Numbered from the stretch's first letter, positions 24,794-34,056 are shown. The stretch: DNA of 64,000 bases from Streptomyces sp. 11x1 (GCF_032598905.1 NZ_CP122458.1:7527001-7591000); one strand, 5' to 3'. Program-made: numbers and translations. The notes: generated by a model from the letters alone, not told the origin.

Positions 24794-25663
24794 ATGCCCA
24801 TCGACGCAGCCAAGGCGCTCGCGGCAGACCCCCGTTCCGCTGAGATCGCGTGGACGCGGAAGGACGTCCTGCTCTACCACCTCGGGATCGGCGCCGGCAC
24901 CCCCGCGACCGACCCCGACGAACTGCGCTACACGCTGGAGTCGCGGTTGCACGTCCTGCCGAGCTTCGCGACCGTCGCGGGCGCCGGCTCACCGGACGTG
25001 ATCGGAGGCCTGAACGCACCCGGTGTCGACGTCGACCTCGCCAAGGTCCTGCACGGCGGCCAGCGCGTCGAACTCCGACGGCCGATCCCGGTCGAGGGGC
25101 GGGCCACGGCGACCTCCCGCGTGGCGGCGGTGTACGACAAGGGCAAGGCGGCCGTCCTCGTGATGCGGACCGAGGTCGCCGACGCCGAGGGCCCGCTGTG
25201 GGTCAACGAGGCGCAGATCTTCGTCCGCGGAGAGGGTGGCTGGGGCGGCGACCGTGGCCCGTCCGCCCGCCAGGAACCGCCCACGACCGCACCCGACAAG
25301 GAGGTGGAGCGCACCGTCCGCGAGGACCAGGCGCTGCTCTACCGTCTCTCCGGCGACTGGAACCCGCTCCACGCCGACCCGGAGTTCGCGGGGCGCGCCG
25401 GGTTCGACCGGCCGATCCTGCACGGGCTGTGCACCTACGGGATGACCCTGAAGGCCGTGGTCGACACGGTCCTCGGCGGGGACGTCGGCCGGGTCCGCTC
25501 GTACGGGACGCGTTTCGCGGGCGTCGTCTTCCCGGGCGAGACCCTCCGCATCCGGATGTGGCAGCCGGACGACCACGCGGTGCGGGTGACGGTGACCGCC
25601 GTCGAGCGGGACGACGCCCCGGTCCTCGCGGACACGCTCGTCGAGACGGCCTACCACGCATGA
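24794..25663 (+). CDS. MaoC-family enoyl-CoA hydratase (double hot dog)
   Basis: Hydration of a 2-enoyl-CoA, 289 aa. The N-terminal half is a degenerate hot dog and the C-terminal half carries the catalytic hydratase-2 motif (LSGDWNPLHADPEFA ... GFDRPILHGLCTYG, with Asp and His). This arrangement matches the Rv3538-type hydratase of cholesterol side-chain or ring degradation. First gene of a KstR-box operon with an alcohol dehydrogenase and an SDR. Confidence 0.88.
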   Translation: MPIDAAKALAADPRSAEIAWTRKDVLLYHLGIGAGTPATDPDELRYTLESRLHVLPSFATVAGAGSPDVIGGLNAPGVDVDLAKVLHGGQRVELRRPIPVEGRATATSRVAAVYDKGKAAVLVMRTEVADAEGPLWVNEAQIFVRGEGGWGGDRGPSARQEPPTTAPDKEVERTVREDQALLYRLSGDWNPLHADPEFAGRAGFDRPILHGLCTYGMTLKAVVDTVLGGDVGRVRSYGTRFAGVVFPGETLRIRMWQPDDHAVRVTVTAVERDDAPVLADTLVETAYHA

Positions 25664-25717
25664 GCGGCGAATCAGCGGATCACGGGTACTTCTGATATTT
25701 CCGAGGGGAGCTGCACC

Positions 25718-26794
25718 ATGCGCGCAGCCGTACTGCACGAGATCGGCCAGGACAAACTGGACGTGCTCGACGACGTCGAGGCGGTGGGTTTCGGGCCGGG
25801 CAGGGTGAGGATCCGGGTGCGGGCCACCGGGCTGTGCCACTCCGACCTGTCCGCCATGGCCGGGGTGCTGCCGCAGCCCGGACCGTTCGTCCCCGGGCAC
25901 GAGGGTGCCGGCGAGATAGTCGAAGTCGGGGAAGGCGTGAGCCACTTGAAGCCCGGCGACCGCGTCGTCGTGTGCTGGCTCCCGGCCTGCGGCACCTGTC
26001 CTGCCTGCAAGCGCGGCCAGACCCACCTCTGCCTCGCCGGATTCCTCAACGCCGGCACGCCCAACTTCAAGCGGCCCGCCGGGGACGTCTTCGGCTTCGC
26101 GGGCACCGGCACGTTCGCGGAGGAGGTCGTGGTCGACGCGGGCTGTGCCGTGCCGATACCGGACGACGTGCCCTTCGACATCGCCGCCCTCATCGGCTGC
26201 GGCGTCACCACCGGGCTCGGCGCCGCCCTCAACACCGCTGACGTGGAGGCCGGTTCGTCGGTCGCGGTCATCGGTTGCGGCGGCGTCGGCATCTCGGCGA
26301 TCCAGGGTGCCCGGCTCAAGGGCGCGGCCGAGATCGTCGCCGTCGACCCCGTGGTCCCACGACGTGAGGCGGCGCTCAAGTTCGGGGCAACCAAGGCGAT
26401 CTCGCCGGACGAGCTGGCCGACACCAAGCAGTCCGTCACGGGCGGCGAGGGCTTCGACTACGTCTTCGAGGTCGTCGGACGTTCGGCCACCGCCCGCACG
26501 GCGTACGAGGCCACCCGGCGCGGCGGCACCCTTGTCGTGGTGGGCGCGGGCGCGCTGGACGACTTCCTCCAGCTCAGCATGTTCGAGCTGTTCTTCGACG
26601 AGAAGCGGATCCTGCCCTCCATGTACGGCGGCGGAGACGTCCTGCGCTCCTACGAGCGGGCCATCGCCCTCTGGCGCGCCGGCCGCATCGACCTCGCGGG
26701 GCTGATCACCCACCGGGTGCCCCTCTCCGACATCAACGAGGCGCTGGACCAGATGCGGACGGGCGTGGCGCTCCGCACCTGTATCGAGATCTGA
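25718..26794 (+). CDS. Zinc-dependent alcohol dehydrogenase (MDR superfamily)
   Basis: NAD-linked oxidation of an alcohol, 358 aa. It shows catalytic zinc ligands (GLCHSD, GHEGAG), four structural-zinc cysteines (PACGTCPACKRGQTHLC) and the Rossmann motif GCGGVGISAI. It follows the hydratase gene by 54 bp behind a GGGGAG ribosome site. Member of the Rv3086/adhD-like group; probable role in steroid or long-chain alcohol oxidation. Confidence 0.9.
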   Translation: MRAAVLHEIGQDKLDVLDDVEAVGFGPGRVRIRVRATGLCHSDLSAMAGVLPQPGPFVPGHEGAGEIVEVGEGVSHLKPGDRVVVCWLPACGTCPACKRGQTHLCLAGFLNAGTPNFKRPAGDVFGFAGTGTFAEEVVVDAGCAVPIPDDVPFDIAALIGCGVTTGLGAALNTADVEAGSSVAVIGCGGVGISAIQGARLKGAAEIVAVDPVVPRREAALKFGATKAISPDELADTKQSVTGGEGFDYVFEVVGRSATARTAYEATRRGGTLVVVGAGALDDFLQLSMFELFFDEKRILPSMYGGGDVLRSYERAIALWRAGRIDLAGLITHRVPLSDINEALDQMRTGVALRTCIEI

Positions 26795-26903
26795 CGGTTC
26801 CGGAGTGTGGCGGGTCGGTCGCGGAGCCGGGCAACGGGACTTCGATCGGCCCGGCACATGCCCGGCTCGCGAGTGAATCGGCTTCGGCGGAAGGGACTCG
26901 GCA

Positions 26904-27872
26904 GTGGCACTGCCCCTTGAAGGACTGTCCGCGATCGTCACCGGCGCGGGGCGTGGACTCGGCCGGGCCGAGGCGCTGGAACTGGCCCGCCTGGGCGCGG
27001 CCGTGGTCGTCAACGACTACGGCCGCCCGGGACGGGACGGTTCCGGTGAGGTGTCCACCGGGCCCGCCGAGGAGGTCGCGGCGTCGATCCGTGCGGCCGG
27101 CGGTCGGGCGGTGGCGCACATCGGTGACGTCTCCGACCACGAACAGGCCCGAGAGCTGGTCGAGTTGGCCATCACCGAGTTCGGCAGACTCGACATCCTC
27201 GTCAACAACGCGGGCATCCTGCGCGACCGGATGGTCTTCTCGATGTCCGAGGACGAGTGGGACTCGGTCGTCCGGGTGCACCTCAAGGGCCACTTCAACA
27301 CGATCCGGTTCGCCTCCGCCCACTGGCGGGCGCGGGCGAAGTCGGGCGAGGGCGGGGGACGGGTCTACGGGCGGGTGGTGAACACCTCCTCCGAGGCGTT
27401 CCTCGCCGGGTCGGCCGGGCAGCCCAACTACGCCGCCGCGAAGGGCGGCATCGTCGGGCTGACCACCTCCACGGCACTCGCGCTCGCCAAGTACGGCGTC
27501 ACCGCGAACGTCATCTGCCCGCGCGCCCGCACCCGGATGACCGAGGATGTCTTCGCGGGCCTGCCGGGGGCGCCCGGCGGCACCGACACCGGCCTCGACC
27601 CGCTCGCCCCCGAACACGTCGCCCCCCTCGTGGGCTACCTCGCCTCGCCGGCCGCCGCGCAGGTGAACGGCCAGCTGCTCGTCGTCCACGGCGGCATGGT
27701 GGCGATCATCGAACGCCCGCGCGTCCAGGCCAAGTTCGACACCAAGCAGGACGCGTTCACGTACGACGAGCTGGACGGCCTGCTGACGCCGTACTACATG
27801 GCCCGGCCGGAGGGCGAGACGTTCGCGGCGGCGGAGGTGCTGGGGCTGCGGCACGGACCGGGGGCCCCGTAG
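26904..27872 (+). CDS. Short-chain dehydrogenase/reductase (hydroxyacyl-CoA dehydrogenase type)
   Basis: A 322-aa NAD(P)-binding SDR starting at GTG 26904. It has TGAGRGLGRAEAL (cofactor), NNAG, catalytic Ser in NTSSEAF and the YAAAK tetrad. Its length and the extended C-terminus match Rv3502c-like 17-beta-hydroxysteroid/hydroxyacyl-CoA dehydrogenases under KstR control. Together with the hydratase it would supply two consecutive beta-oxidation steps. Confidence 0.88.
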   Translation: MALPLEGLSAIVTGAGRGLGRAEALELARLGAAVVVNDYGRPGRDGSGEVSTGPAEEVAASIRAAGGRAVAHIGDVSDHEQARELVELAITEFGRLDILVNNAGILRDRMVFSMSEDEWDSVVRVHLKGHFNTIRFASAHWRARAKSGEGGGRVYGRVVNTSSEAFLAGSAGQPNYAAAKGGIVGLTTSTALALAKYGVTANVICPRARTRMTEDVFAGLPGAPGGTDTGLDPLAPEHVAPLVGYLASPAAAQVNGQLLVVHGGMVAIIERPRVQAKFDTKQDAFTYDELDGLLTPYYMARPEGETFAAAEVLGLRHGPGAP

Positions 27873-27918
27873 AGACACGCACCTGGGCCCCGTAGACGCG
27901 CGGAGAGCAAAAGGACTG

Positions 27919-27945
27919 ACCCCGCCCGTGGGTGACGGGCGGGGC
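27919..27945 (+). terminator. Rho-independent-type hairpin after the SDR gene
   Basis: CCCCGCCCGT / ACGGGCGGGG with a 5-nt loop, 47 bp after the SDR stop. There is no U-tract, as usual in Streptomyces. Confidence 0.6.
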
Positions 27946-28020
27946 CGGTGCCATCGTGAGGTCGCTTCCGGTGCCGAATTGACGTTTCTCCGGAGGTGAC
28001 CAGGAGGGAGCCGTCGCCGT

Positions 28021-28185
28021 TCAGGCGGACGTCGTCGTCTCCGTGTGTTCGGCCGGCTTGCGGTGGCGTCCGCGAGGGCTCGCCTTCTCGGCCTCGTGGG
28101 CCGAGATCTGGCCCCGGTGCCTGCCATGGCCTTCCGCCTCGTGGGGGTCGGCAGTGGGCGGCTGGGTTGTGTGCACGTCGCTCAT
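28021..28185 (-). CDS. Small charged protein (54 aa)
   Basis: Contains two GRHR motifs (GHGRHRGQISAHEAE and SPRGRHRKPAEHTE), is rich in His, Arg and Glu, and has no membrane segment. It is downstream of, and in the same direction as, the 523-aa protein gene. The repeated GRHR-HEAE pattern and AT-rich leader support a real small gene. Function unknown. Confidence 0.6.
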   Translation of the reverse strand: MSDVHTTQPPTADPHEAEGHGRHRGQISAHEAEKASPRGRHRKPAEHTETTTSA

Positions 28186-28316
28186 TGGAAGTGTTCCCCG
28201 TCGAATGATCTTCTTATCGGCGGGTGATTTTAACGGGCGGCCCCGCTCGCCCCGAAGCCGCCCGAGCGCGTGTCGCCCGCGTCGCGCCCACTTGGCGCGC
28301 TGCCCCCACATGACCT

Positions 28317-29888
28317 TCACCCGACGGTCACCTCCTCGGGCACTCGCCCCTCCAACGGCGCCTGCTGCAACGGCACGGGCCGGGCGACGACAGGCACGGA
28401 AGGTTCCGCACCGGCCGACTGCGCGCCGCCCAACTCTGCGCCGCGCGCCCGCGTATCGACCCGTGTGTCGACCCGCGTATCGACCCGTGTGTCGAGGGGC
28501 ACGGTGCCCGACGCTTCGGTGCCTGCCTCTCCGCCCCCTGTCCCTCCGGCCCCCGGCGCCCCGGCCCCCGACAGCCCCGCGCCCGCCGACCCGCGACCGG
28601 ACGGCGACACCCCCTCCCCCTCCCGGGACTCGTCCCGGGCCTCCTCCGGCTCTTCCCCCCAAGGCACCCCCACCCGGGCGACCCCGCACCGCACCACCCC
28701 TGTCGTGTACGGGAGTTGGAGTACGCCCTCCCGACTCCACAGCCCGGCCCCCACCAACCAGCCCTCGGGGGCGGGCAGATGGAGGATCCGGCGGGCGGCC
28801 GGGCGCCAGACGCCGACCCAGCTGCCGCGCGGGCCGTCGACGCGCAACGCCACCGCGCAGCTCTCGGGGGTGAGGATCTGCCCCGGCTGGATGGCGAAGG
28901 GGGTGATCCGATGGCCCCCCGGCACCCGCAGGCACTCCGGGAAACGGACCGGCAGCGTGCTGCCCAACACCCCCCAGCCGAGCCGGTGCTGACCCGGGGA
29001 GGGCGCGTCCGAGCGGATGAGGAGCAGTCCGCTGTCGGGATCGGCGAGCAGCACCCGGTCGTCGCTGTCGTCCGCGATCTGCAACAGCGGCGAGACCGCG
29101 CCGCCCTGCTCCAGATCGACGACCACCGACTTCGTCCGACCGCCCGACTCCTGGTCCAGGGCGAGCAACCGGCCCGCCCCGTCCAGCCAGACGCCGCCCG
29201 AGCACCGGCCCGGCACCTGTGCCAGCAGCTCCGGGCCGAACGTTCCGCCTGCCACCAGCCACACGGCCGTCGCACTCCGGCCCAGGGCGAGAGCGTACGC
29301 ACGCTCCCCGCACGGCGAGGGCGGCAGGAGCCGCACCCGGGTCGCCGGGTCGGCGCATTCGACCGCGCCGAGTGGGAGTTCCCCCGTGCCGGGTCCGGTG
29401 GGATAGAGGAGCGAGAACAGGTGCAGATCGGCGGCCACCCGGTGGATGAGGACCCGGCCGTCGGTGAGGGGGAGCACCTCGGTGCCGGGCTCCTCCGGCT
29501 GGTTGCCCGGCAGGGGGACGGCGTACGGCTCGTGGCCGTCGAGGGTCCAGCGCTCGGGGAACCAGGACTCGCCGTCGAGTGCGAGCCGCGCCGCGTACGT
29601 CCCGTCGGCGGTGATCACACAACCGGGCGGCGCGGGCTCGACGCCCCCACCGCCTTCCCCCGGGCCGCCGCCTCTGCGGTCGTACCGGTGGCCGCTCGGC
29701 CCGCCGCCTCCGGTGTCGCACCCGCTGCCGCTGCTGTGGTGGCCTCCACTGCTGTCGCGGCCGCTCTCTGCCCGCTCTCCGCTCTCCTGGCCGGCGATCC
29801 GCGCGTCGTTCTCCCGTGCCGCGTCGTTCTCCCGTGCCACGTCGTTCCCGTGGCCCGTGGTGGGGGAGGGGGGTGTACAGGCCGTCAT
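28317..29888 (-). CDS. Large beta-propeller-like hypothetical protein
   Basis: A 523-aa protein. ATG 29888 follows a strong GGAGGTGAT ribosome site. The N-terminus (1-80) is Asp/Glu/Ser/Gly-rich and disordered. The middle 330 residues have repeated beta motifs of propeller type (DGTYAARLALDGESWFPE, LPLTDGRVLIHRVA, VLLADPDSGLLLIRSD). The C-terminus is Gly/Ala-rich with four DTRV units around 28450-28495. No signal peptide or enzyme motif. Function unknown. Confidence 0.65.
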   Translation of the reverse strand: MTACTPPSPTTGHGNDVARENDAARENDARIAGQESGERAESGRDSSGGHHSSGSGCDTGGGGPSGHRYDRRGGGPGEGGGGVEPAPPGCVITADGTYAARLALDGESWFPERWTLDGHEPYAVPLPGNQPEEPGTEVLPLTDGRVLIHRVAADLHLFSLLYPTGPGTGELPLGAVECADPATRVRLLPPSPCGERAYALALGRSATAVWLVAGGTFGPELLAQVPGRCSGGVWLDGAGRLLALDQESGGRTKSVVVDLEQGGAVSPLLQIADDSDDRVLLADPDSGLLLIRSDAPSPGQHRLGWGVLGSTLPVRFPECLRVPGGHRITPFAIQPGQILTPESCAVALRVDGPRGSWVGVWRPAARRILHLPAPEGWLVGAGLWSREGVLQLPYTTGVVRCGVARVGVPWGEEPEEARDESREGEGVSPSGRGSAGAGLSGAGAPGAGGTGGGEAGTEASGTVPLDTRVDTRVDTRVDTRARGAELGGAQSAGAEPSVPVVARPVPLQQAPLEGRVPEEVTVG

Positions 29889-30082
29889 CTTTCGATCACC
29901 TCCGGCGACAAAGCTAGTTTTCGTACGCACAGACGTGGGACAACCCGCGCCCCCTTCACACATAAGGGTGTTCGTCCGGTGATTCGCCTGAGGGAACGGC
30001 GACGGATGTGCTCGCCGAGGGGCGGCTGGTCAAGTGACCCGTGGCCGGTAGGGGAGAGCAGGAGTGCAGGTAGCCTTTGTGC

Positions 30083-30958
30083 GTGCCCCGTCTGTCTGAA
30101 GTCATCGCCGCGCTCGACGCCCTCTGGCCGCCCGAGAGGGCCGAGGGGTGGGACGCGGTCGGCACGGTCTGCGGCGACCCCGCCCAGGAGATCGGCCGCG
30201 TCCTGTTCGCCGTCGACCCGGTCCAGGAGATCGTCGAGGAAGCGGTGAAGCTGGGCGCCGACCTGCTGGTGACCCACCACCCCCTCTATCTGCGCGGTAC
30301 GACGACGGTCGCGGCCTCCACGTTCAAGGGCCGCGTCGTGCACACCCTCATCAAGCACGACATCGCGCTGCACGTCGCCCACACCAACGCCGACACCGCC
30401 GACCCGGGCGTCAGCGACGCCCTCGCCGGCGCGCTGGACCTCAGGGTCGTACGCCCTCTCGTGCCGGACCCCGCCGACCCCGCGGGGCGCCGTGGTCTCG
30501 GCCGGGTCTGCGAGCTGGACCACCCGTTGACCGTGCGGGAACTGGCCGCGCGGGCCGCCGAGCGGCTGCCCGCCACCGCGCAGGGCATCCGGGTGGCCGG
30601 CGACCCCGAGGCGCTCGTCCGCACGGTCGCCGTCAGCGGCGGCTCCGGCGACAGCCTCTTCGACGACGTACGCGCGGCCGGTGTCGACGCCTTCCTCACC
30701 GCGGACCTGCGCCACCACCCGGCCTCCGAGGCCGTCGCTCGTGCCACGGAAGCCGCCCACGCGCCTCTCGCGCTGCTCGATGCCGCGCACTGGGCCACCG
30801 AATGGCCCTGGTGCGAGCTGGCCGCCGCCCAGCTCGACGAGATCTCCGACCGGGAGGGATGGGACCTGCGCGTCCACGTCTCCCAGACGGTCACCGACCC
30901 CTGGACCGCCCACGCGGCGTCCTCCACCGCCACCGAAACACTGGGAGCCCCCAACTGA
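30083..30958 (+). CDS. Nif3-like dinuclear metal-centre hexameric protein
   Basis: A 291-aa YbgI/NIF3-family protein. It has metal-binding LLVTHHPLYLRG, HVAHTNADTA and the C-terminal TADLRHHPASEA / LLDAAHWATE ligands. The GTG at 30083 gives the typical N-terminus PRLSEVIAALDALWPPERAE. Often annotated as GTP cyclohydrolase I type 2, but the activity is unproven in this family. Translationally coupled to the zinc-ribbon gene. Confidence 0.9.
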   Translation: MPRLSEVIAALDALWPPERAEGWDAVGTVCGDPAQEIGRVLFAVDPVQEIVEEAVKLGADLLVTHHPLYLRGTTTVAASTFKGRVVHTLIKHDIALHVAHTNADTADPGVSDALAGALDLRVVRPLVPDPADPAGRRGLGRVCELDHPLTVRELAARAAERLPATAQGIRVAGDPEALVRTVAVSGGSGDSLFDDVRAAGVDAFLTADLRHHPASEAVARATEAAHAPLALLDAAHWATEWPWCELAAAQLDEISDREGWDLRVHVSQTVTDPWTAHAASSTATETLGAPN

Positions 30959-31698
30959 ACGCCGCGCCCGCCGACCAGATCCGACTCCTCGACGTCCAGG
31001 CCCTGGACGTACGCCTCCAGCAGCTCGCGCACAAGCGCAGGTCGCTGCCCGAGCACGCCGAGATCGAATCGCTGACGAAGGACCACACCCAGCTGCGCGA
31101 CCTGCTCGTGGCCGCGCAGACCGAGGAGAGCGACACCGCCCGCGAGCAGACCAAGGCCGAGCAGGACGTGGACCAGGTGCGCCAACGCGCCGCCCGCGAC
31201 CAGCAGCGACTGGACTCGGGCGCGATCACCTCCCCGAAGGACCTGGAGAACCTGCAGCGGGAGATCGCCTCGCTCGCCAAGCGGCAGGGCGACCTGGAGG
31301 ACATCGTCCTGGAGGTCATGGAGCGCCGGGAGTCCGTGCAGGAGCGGGTCGCCGAGCTGACCGAGCGGGTCGGTGCCGTGCAGGGGAAGGTCGACGACGC
31401 GACCGCCCGTCGGGACGCCGCGTTCGAGGAGATCGACGGGGAGGTGGCGACGGTGACGAAGGAGCGCGAGGTCATCGCGGCGTCCGTCCCCGCGGACCTC
31501 CTCAAGCTCTATGACAAGCTGCGCGACCAGCAGGGCGGCATCGGCGCGGCCAAGCTGTACCAGCGCACCTGCCAGGGCTGCCGCCAGGAGCTGTCGATCA
31601 CCGACTTCAACGACGTCCGCAAGGCCGCCGCCGACACGGTCGTCCGCTGCGAGAACTGCGGCCGCATCCTGGTCCGTACGTCCGAGTCGGGCCTCTAG
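30955..31698 (+). CDS. Coiled-coil zinc-ribbon protein (C4-type), probable CTG start
   Basis: A 247-aa protein with a long alpha-helical coiled coil (residues 15-180) and a C-terminal zinc ribbon (TCQGCRQEL ... VRCENCGRIL, four Cys). The conserved N-terminus NAAPADQIRLLDVQALD can only be reached from a CTG that overlaps the Nif3 stop (CTGA), with GGGAG eight bases upstream; no ATG, GTG or TTG is available nearby. Conserved between Nif3 and RNase H genes in actinobacteria. Confidence 0.85.
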   Translation: MNAAPADQIRLLDVQALDVRLQQLAHKRRSLPEHAEIESLTKDHTQLRDLLVAAQTEESDTAREQTKAEQDVDQVRQRAARDQQRLDSGAITSPKDLENLQREIASLAKRQGDLEDIVLEVMERRESVQERVAELTERVGAVQGKVDDATARRDAAFEEIDGEVATVTKEREVIAASVPADLLKLYDKLRDQQGGIGAAKLYQRTCQGCRQELSITDFNDVRKAAADTVVRCENCGRILVRTSESGL

Positions 31699-31736
31699 GA
31701 CCGGGAGCGGCACAGGAGCGGCAAAGGGCTTTCGGC

Positions 31737-33305
31737 ATGCGGGAGTTCATCGTCGAGGCGGACGGCGGTTCCCGGGGCAACCCGGGGCCCGCGGGCTACG
31801 GCTCGGTCGTCCTCGACGCGGTGACGGGCGAGACGCTGGTGGAGGCCGCCGAGTACATCGGGGTGGCCACGAACAACGTCGCCGAGTACCGCGGGCTCAT
31901 CGCAGGCCTGAAGGCGGCGTACGAGCTGGACCCGGCGGCCGCCGTCCGGGTCCGGATGGACTCCAAGCTCGTCGTCGAGCAGATGTCGGGCCGCTGGAAG
32001 ATCAAGCACCCCGACATGAAGCCGCTGGCCGCCGAGGCCGCGCGGGTCCTCCCGCCCGGCCGCGTGACGTACGAGTGGATCCCGCGCGAGCAGAACAAGC
32101 ACGCAGACCGCCTGGCCAACGAGGCGATGGACGCGGGCAAGCGGGGCGAACAATGGTCGGCCGCCGCGTCCACGGCGGACCTGGACACACGCGCGGCCCG
32201 GTCCGCCGCGGCAGCTGCCGTCCCCGAGCCGTCGGGCCCGCCCGGGGACGCGACGGCGGGCGCGGCGAGGGCGAGGGCGGCGCTGGCGGAGGGCCGGGGC
32301 GGGGCGGCGGACAGGAACGCGGGCGCGGCCAAGAACGGCACCAGCGCCGCCTCCGGCACCAGTGCTGACAGCAGTGCGGCCACCGGCAGCAGTGCGGCCA
32401 CCGGCAGCGGTGCCGCCACCGGCAGCAGTGCGGCCACCGGCAGCGGTGCCGCCACCGGCAGCAGTGCGGCCACCGGCAGCGGTGCCGCCACCGGCACCGC
32501 TGCCGCGCCTGCAGCCGACCTGCGTGCCGCTGAGCCCGTCGCCGATCCACGCGTCGCCGATCGGCAGGCCGCCGACCCAAGGGCCGCCCGGACCGCCGCC
32601 GACCCACGTGCCGCCGAGGCCGCCAAGACCGCCGCCGACCTCCGCGCTGCCAGGAACGTCGCCTCCGCCACCCCCGATCTCGGCACCCCCGCCACCTTCG
32701 TGCTGTTGCGCCACGGCGAGACGCCCCTCACCCCCCAGAAGCGGTTCTCGGGGAGCGGTGGTTCGGATCCGTCCCTCTCCGAGGTCGGCCGGTACCAGGC
32801 CGAGCGGGTCGCCGCGGCCCTAGCCGCCCGCGGCACCATCCAAGAAGTCGTGTCGTCGCCGCTGGCCCGCTGCCGGGAGACAGCGGCGATCGTCGCGGCC
32901 CGGCTGGGACTGCGGGTCACTGTCGAGGACGGGCTGCGCGAGACGGACTTCGGCGCGTGGGAGGGCCTGAGCTTCGGCGAGGTGCGGGAGCGCTACCCGG
33001 ACGACATGAACGCCTGGCTGGCCTCCCCGGACGCCGAACCCACCGGCGGCGGCGAGAGCTTCGAGGCCGTCGCCCACCGCGTCGCTGCCACCCGCGACGA
33101 GCTGATCGCGACGCACCGGGGCCGTACGGTCCTGCTCGTCACGCACGTCACCCCGATCAAGACCCTCGTACGTCTGGCTCTCGGCGCACCCCCGGAGTCG
33201 CTGTTCCGCATGGAACTCTCGGCGGCGTCCCTGTCGGCCCTGGCGTACTACGCCGACGGCAACGCCAGCCTCCGCCTCCTCAACGACACGTCACATCTGC
33301 GCTGA
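31737..33305 (+). CDS. Bifunctional RNase H / histidine-phosphatase (CobC-like)
   Basis: A 522-aa protein. N-terminal RNase HI domain (1-130: VEADGGSRGNPGPAGYG, NNVAEYRGLIAGL, MDSKLVVEQMSG). C-terminal phosphoglycerate-mutase-like acid phosphatase (from about residue 320: FVLLRHGETPLT, VSSPLARCRET, ETDFGAWEG). This matches the Rv2228c architecture, where the phosphatase acts on alpha-ribazole phosphate or similar. The interdomain linker of about 180 Ala/Gly/Ser-rich residues is far longer than usual and contains seven SxAATG units. Confidence 0.9.
   Translation: MREFIVEADGGSRGNPGPAGYGSVVLDAVTGETLVEAAEYIGVATNNVAEYRGLIAGLKAAYELDPAAAVRVRMDSKLVVEQMSGRWKIKHPDMKPLAAEAARVLPPGRVTYEWIPREQNKHADRLANEAMDAGKRGEQWSAAASTADLDTRAARSAAAAAVPEPSGPPGDATAGAARARAALAEGRGGAADRNAGAAKNGTSAASGTSADSSAATGSSAATGSGAATGSSAATGSGAATGSSAATGSGAATGTAAAPAADLRAAEPVADPRVADRQAADPRAARTAADPRAAEAAKTAADLRAARNVASATPDLGTPATFVLLRHGETPLTPQKRFSGSGGSDPSLSEVGRYQAERVAAALAARGTIQEVVSSPLARCRETAAIVAARLGLRVTVEDGLRETDFGAWEGLSFGEVRERYPDDMNAWLASPDAEPTGGGESFEAVAHRVAATRDELIATHRGRTVLLVTHVTPIKTLVRLALGAPPESLFRMELSAASLSALAYYADGNASLRLLNDTSHLR
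32370..32495 (+). repeat. Coding 18-bp tandem repeat, seven units
   Basis: Units encode SSAATG or SGAATG, mostly alternating so that a 36-bp higher-order period appears. In-frame linker of the RNase H/phosphatase protein. Prone to copy-number change. Confidence 0.85.
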
Positions 33306-33986
33306 AGGATCCGCGGCGGGCGGGCGGTCCCGGAGCCCCGCCGCCTCCCGCGCCAGCCCCTCGATCCGCGCCCAGTCCCGCGCGGCCAACGCATCGGCCG
33401 GCAACATCCACGTACCGCCTACACAACCGACGTTGGGGAGGGCGAGGTACTCCGGCGCGTTGCCCGGCCCGACCCCACCGGTCGGACAGAACCGCGCCTG
33501 CGGCAGCGGCCCGGCGAGCGACTTCAGGTAGGCCGTACCGCCCGCCGCGTCGGCCGGGAAGAACTTCATCTCCCGCACCCCGCGTTCCAGGAGCGCCACG
33601 ACCTCCGACGCGGTCGACACCCCGGGCAGGAACGGCACCCCCGACTCCCGCATCGCCCGCAGCAGCTTCTCCGTCCACCCCGGGCTGACCAGGAAACGCG
33701 CGCCCGCCGCGACGGATTCGCTCACCTGCGTGGGCGTGATGACGGTACCCACTCCCACCACCGCCCCCGGAACCTCCGCCGAGATGGCCCGTACGGCATC
33801 CAGCGCGCCCGGCGTCCGCAGGGTCACCTCGATCGCGGGCAACCCGCCCGCGACCAGCGCCCGCGCGAGCGGCACCGCGTCGGCGGGGTCGTCGACTACG
33901 ACCACGGGCAGAACGGGCGCCAGGTCGAGGACGGAGCCGCGCGAGGACGGAGAGGCATGCGACGACGGCTGGGGCGATGAGGACAT
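33291..33986 (-). CDS. eda: KDPG/KHG aldolase
   Basis: 2-keto-3-deoxy-6-phosphogluconate aldolase-type class I aldolase, 231 aa. It has EVTLRTPGALDAVRAI (catalytic Glu region), VGVGTVITP, the Schiff-base Lys in MKFFPADAAGG and FCPTGGVGPGNAPEYL. ATG 33986 gives a Ser-rich N-terminus ahead of the barrel. The gene is convergent and its last 15 bp overlap the end of the RNase H gene. Confidence 0.9.
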   Translation of the reverse strand: MSSSPQPSSHASPSSRGSVLDLAPVLPVVVVDDPADAVPLARALVAGGLPAIEVTLRTPGALDAVRAISAEVPGAVVGVGTVITPTQVSESVAAGARFLVSPGWTEKLLRAMRESGVPFLPGVSTASEVVALLERGVREMKFFPADAAGGTAYLKSLAGPLPQARFCPTGGVGPGNAPEYLALPNVGCVGGTWMLPADALAARDWARIEGLAREAAGLRDRPPAADPSAQM

Positions 33987-34056
33987 GCCGTCATCCTGCC
34001 CGTGCGGAACAGCATGCACAACGACCATTGCGCATGCTGCAACGACCTGGGGGGCC

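Noticed and set aside
24631..24843. 70-codon frame starting MCTRLGYTEG
   Set aside because: The first residues recall linear amide C-N hydrolases and the ribosome site is good, but the rest is low-quality and carries a KstR box. Treated as a leader or relic, not a gene.
32370..32495. Possible CRISPR-like array
   Set aside because: Contiguous 18-bp coding repeats with no spacers, in frame with the RNase H/phosphatase.
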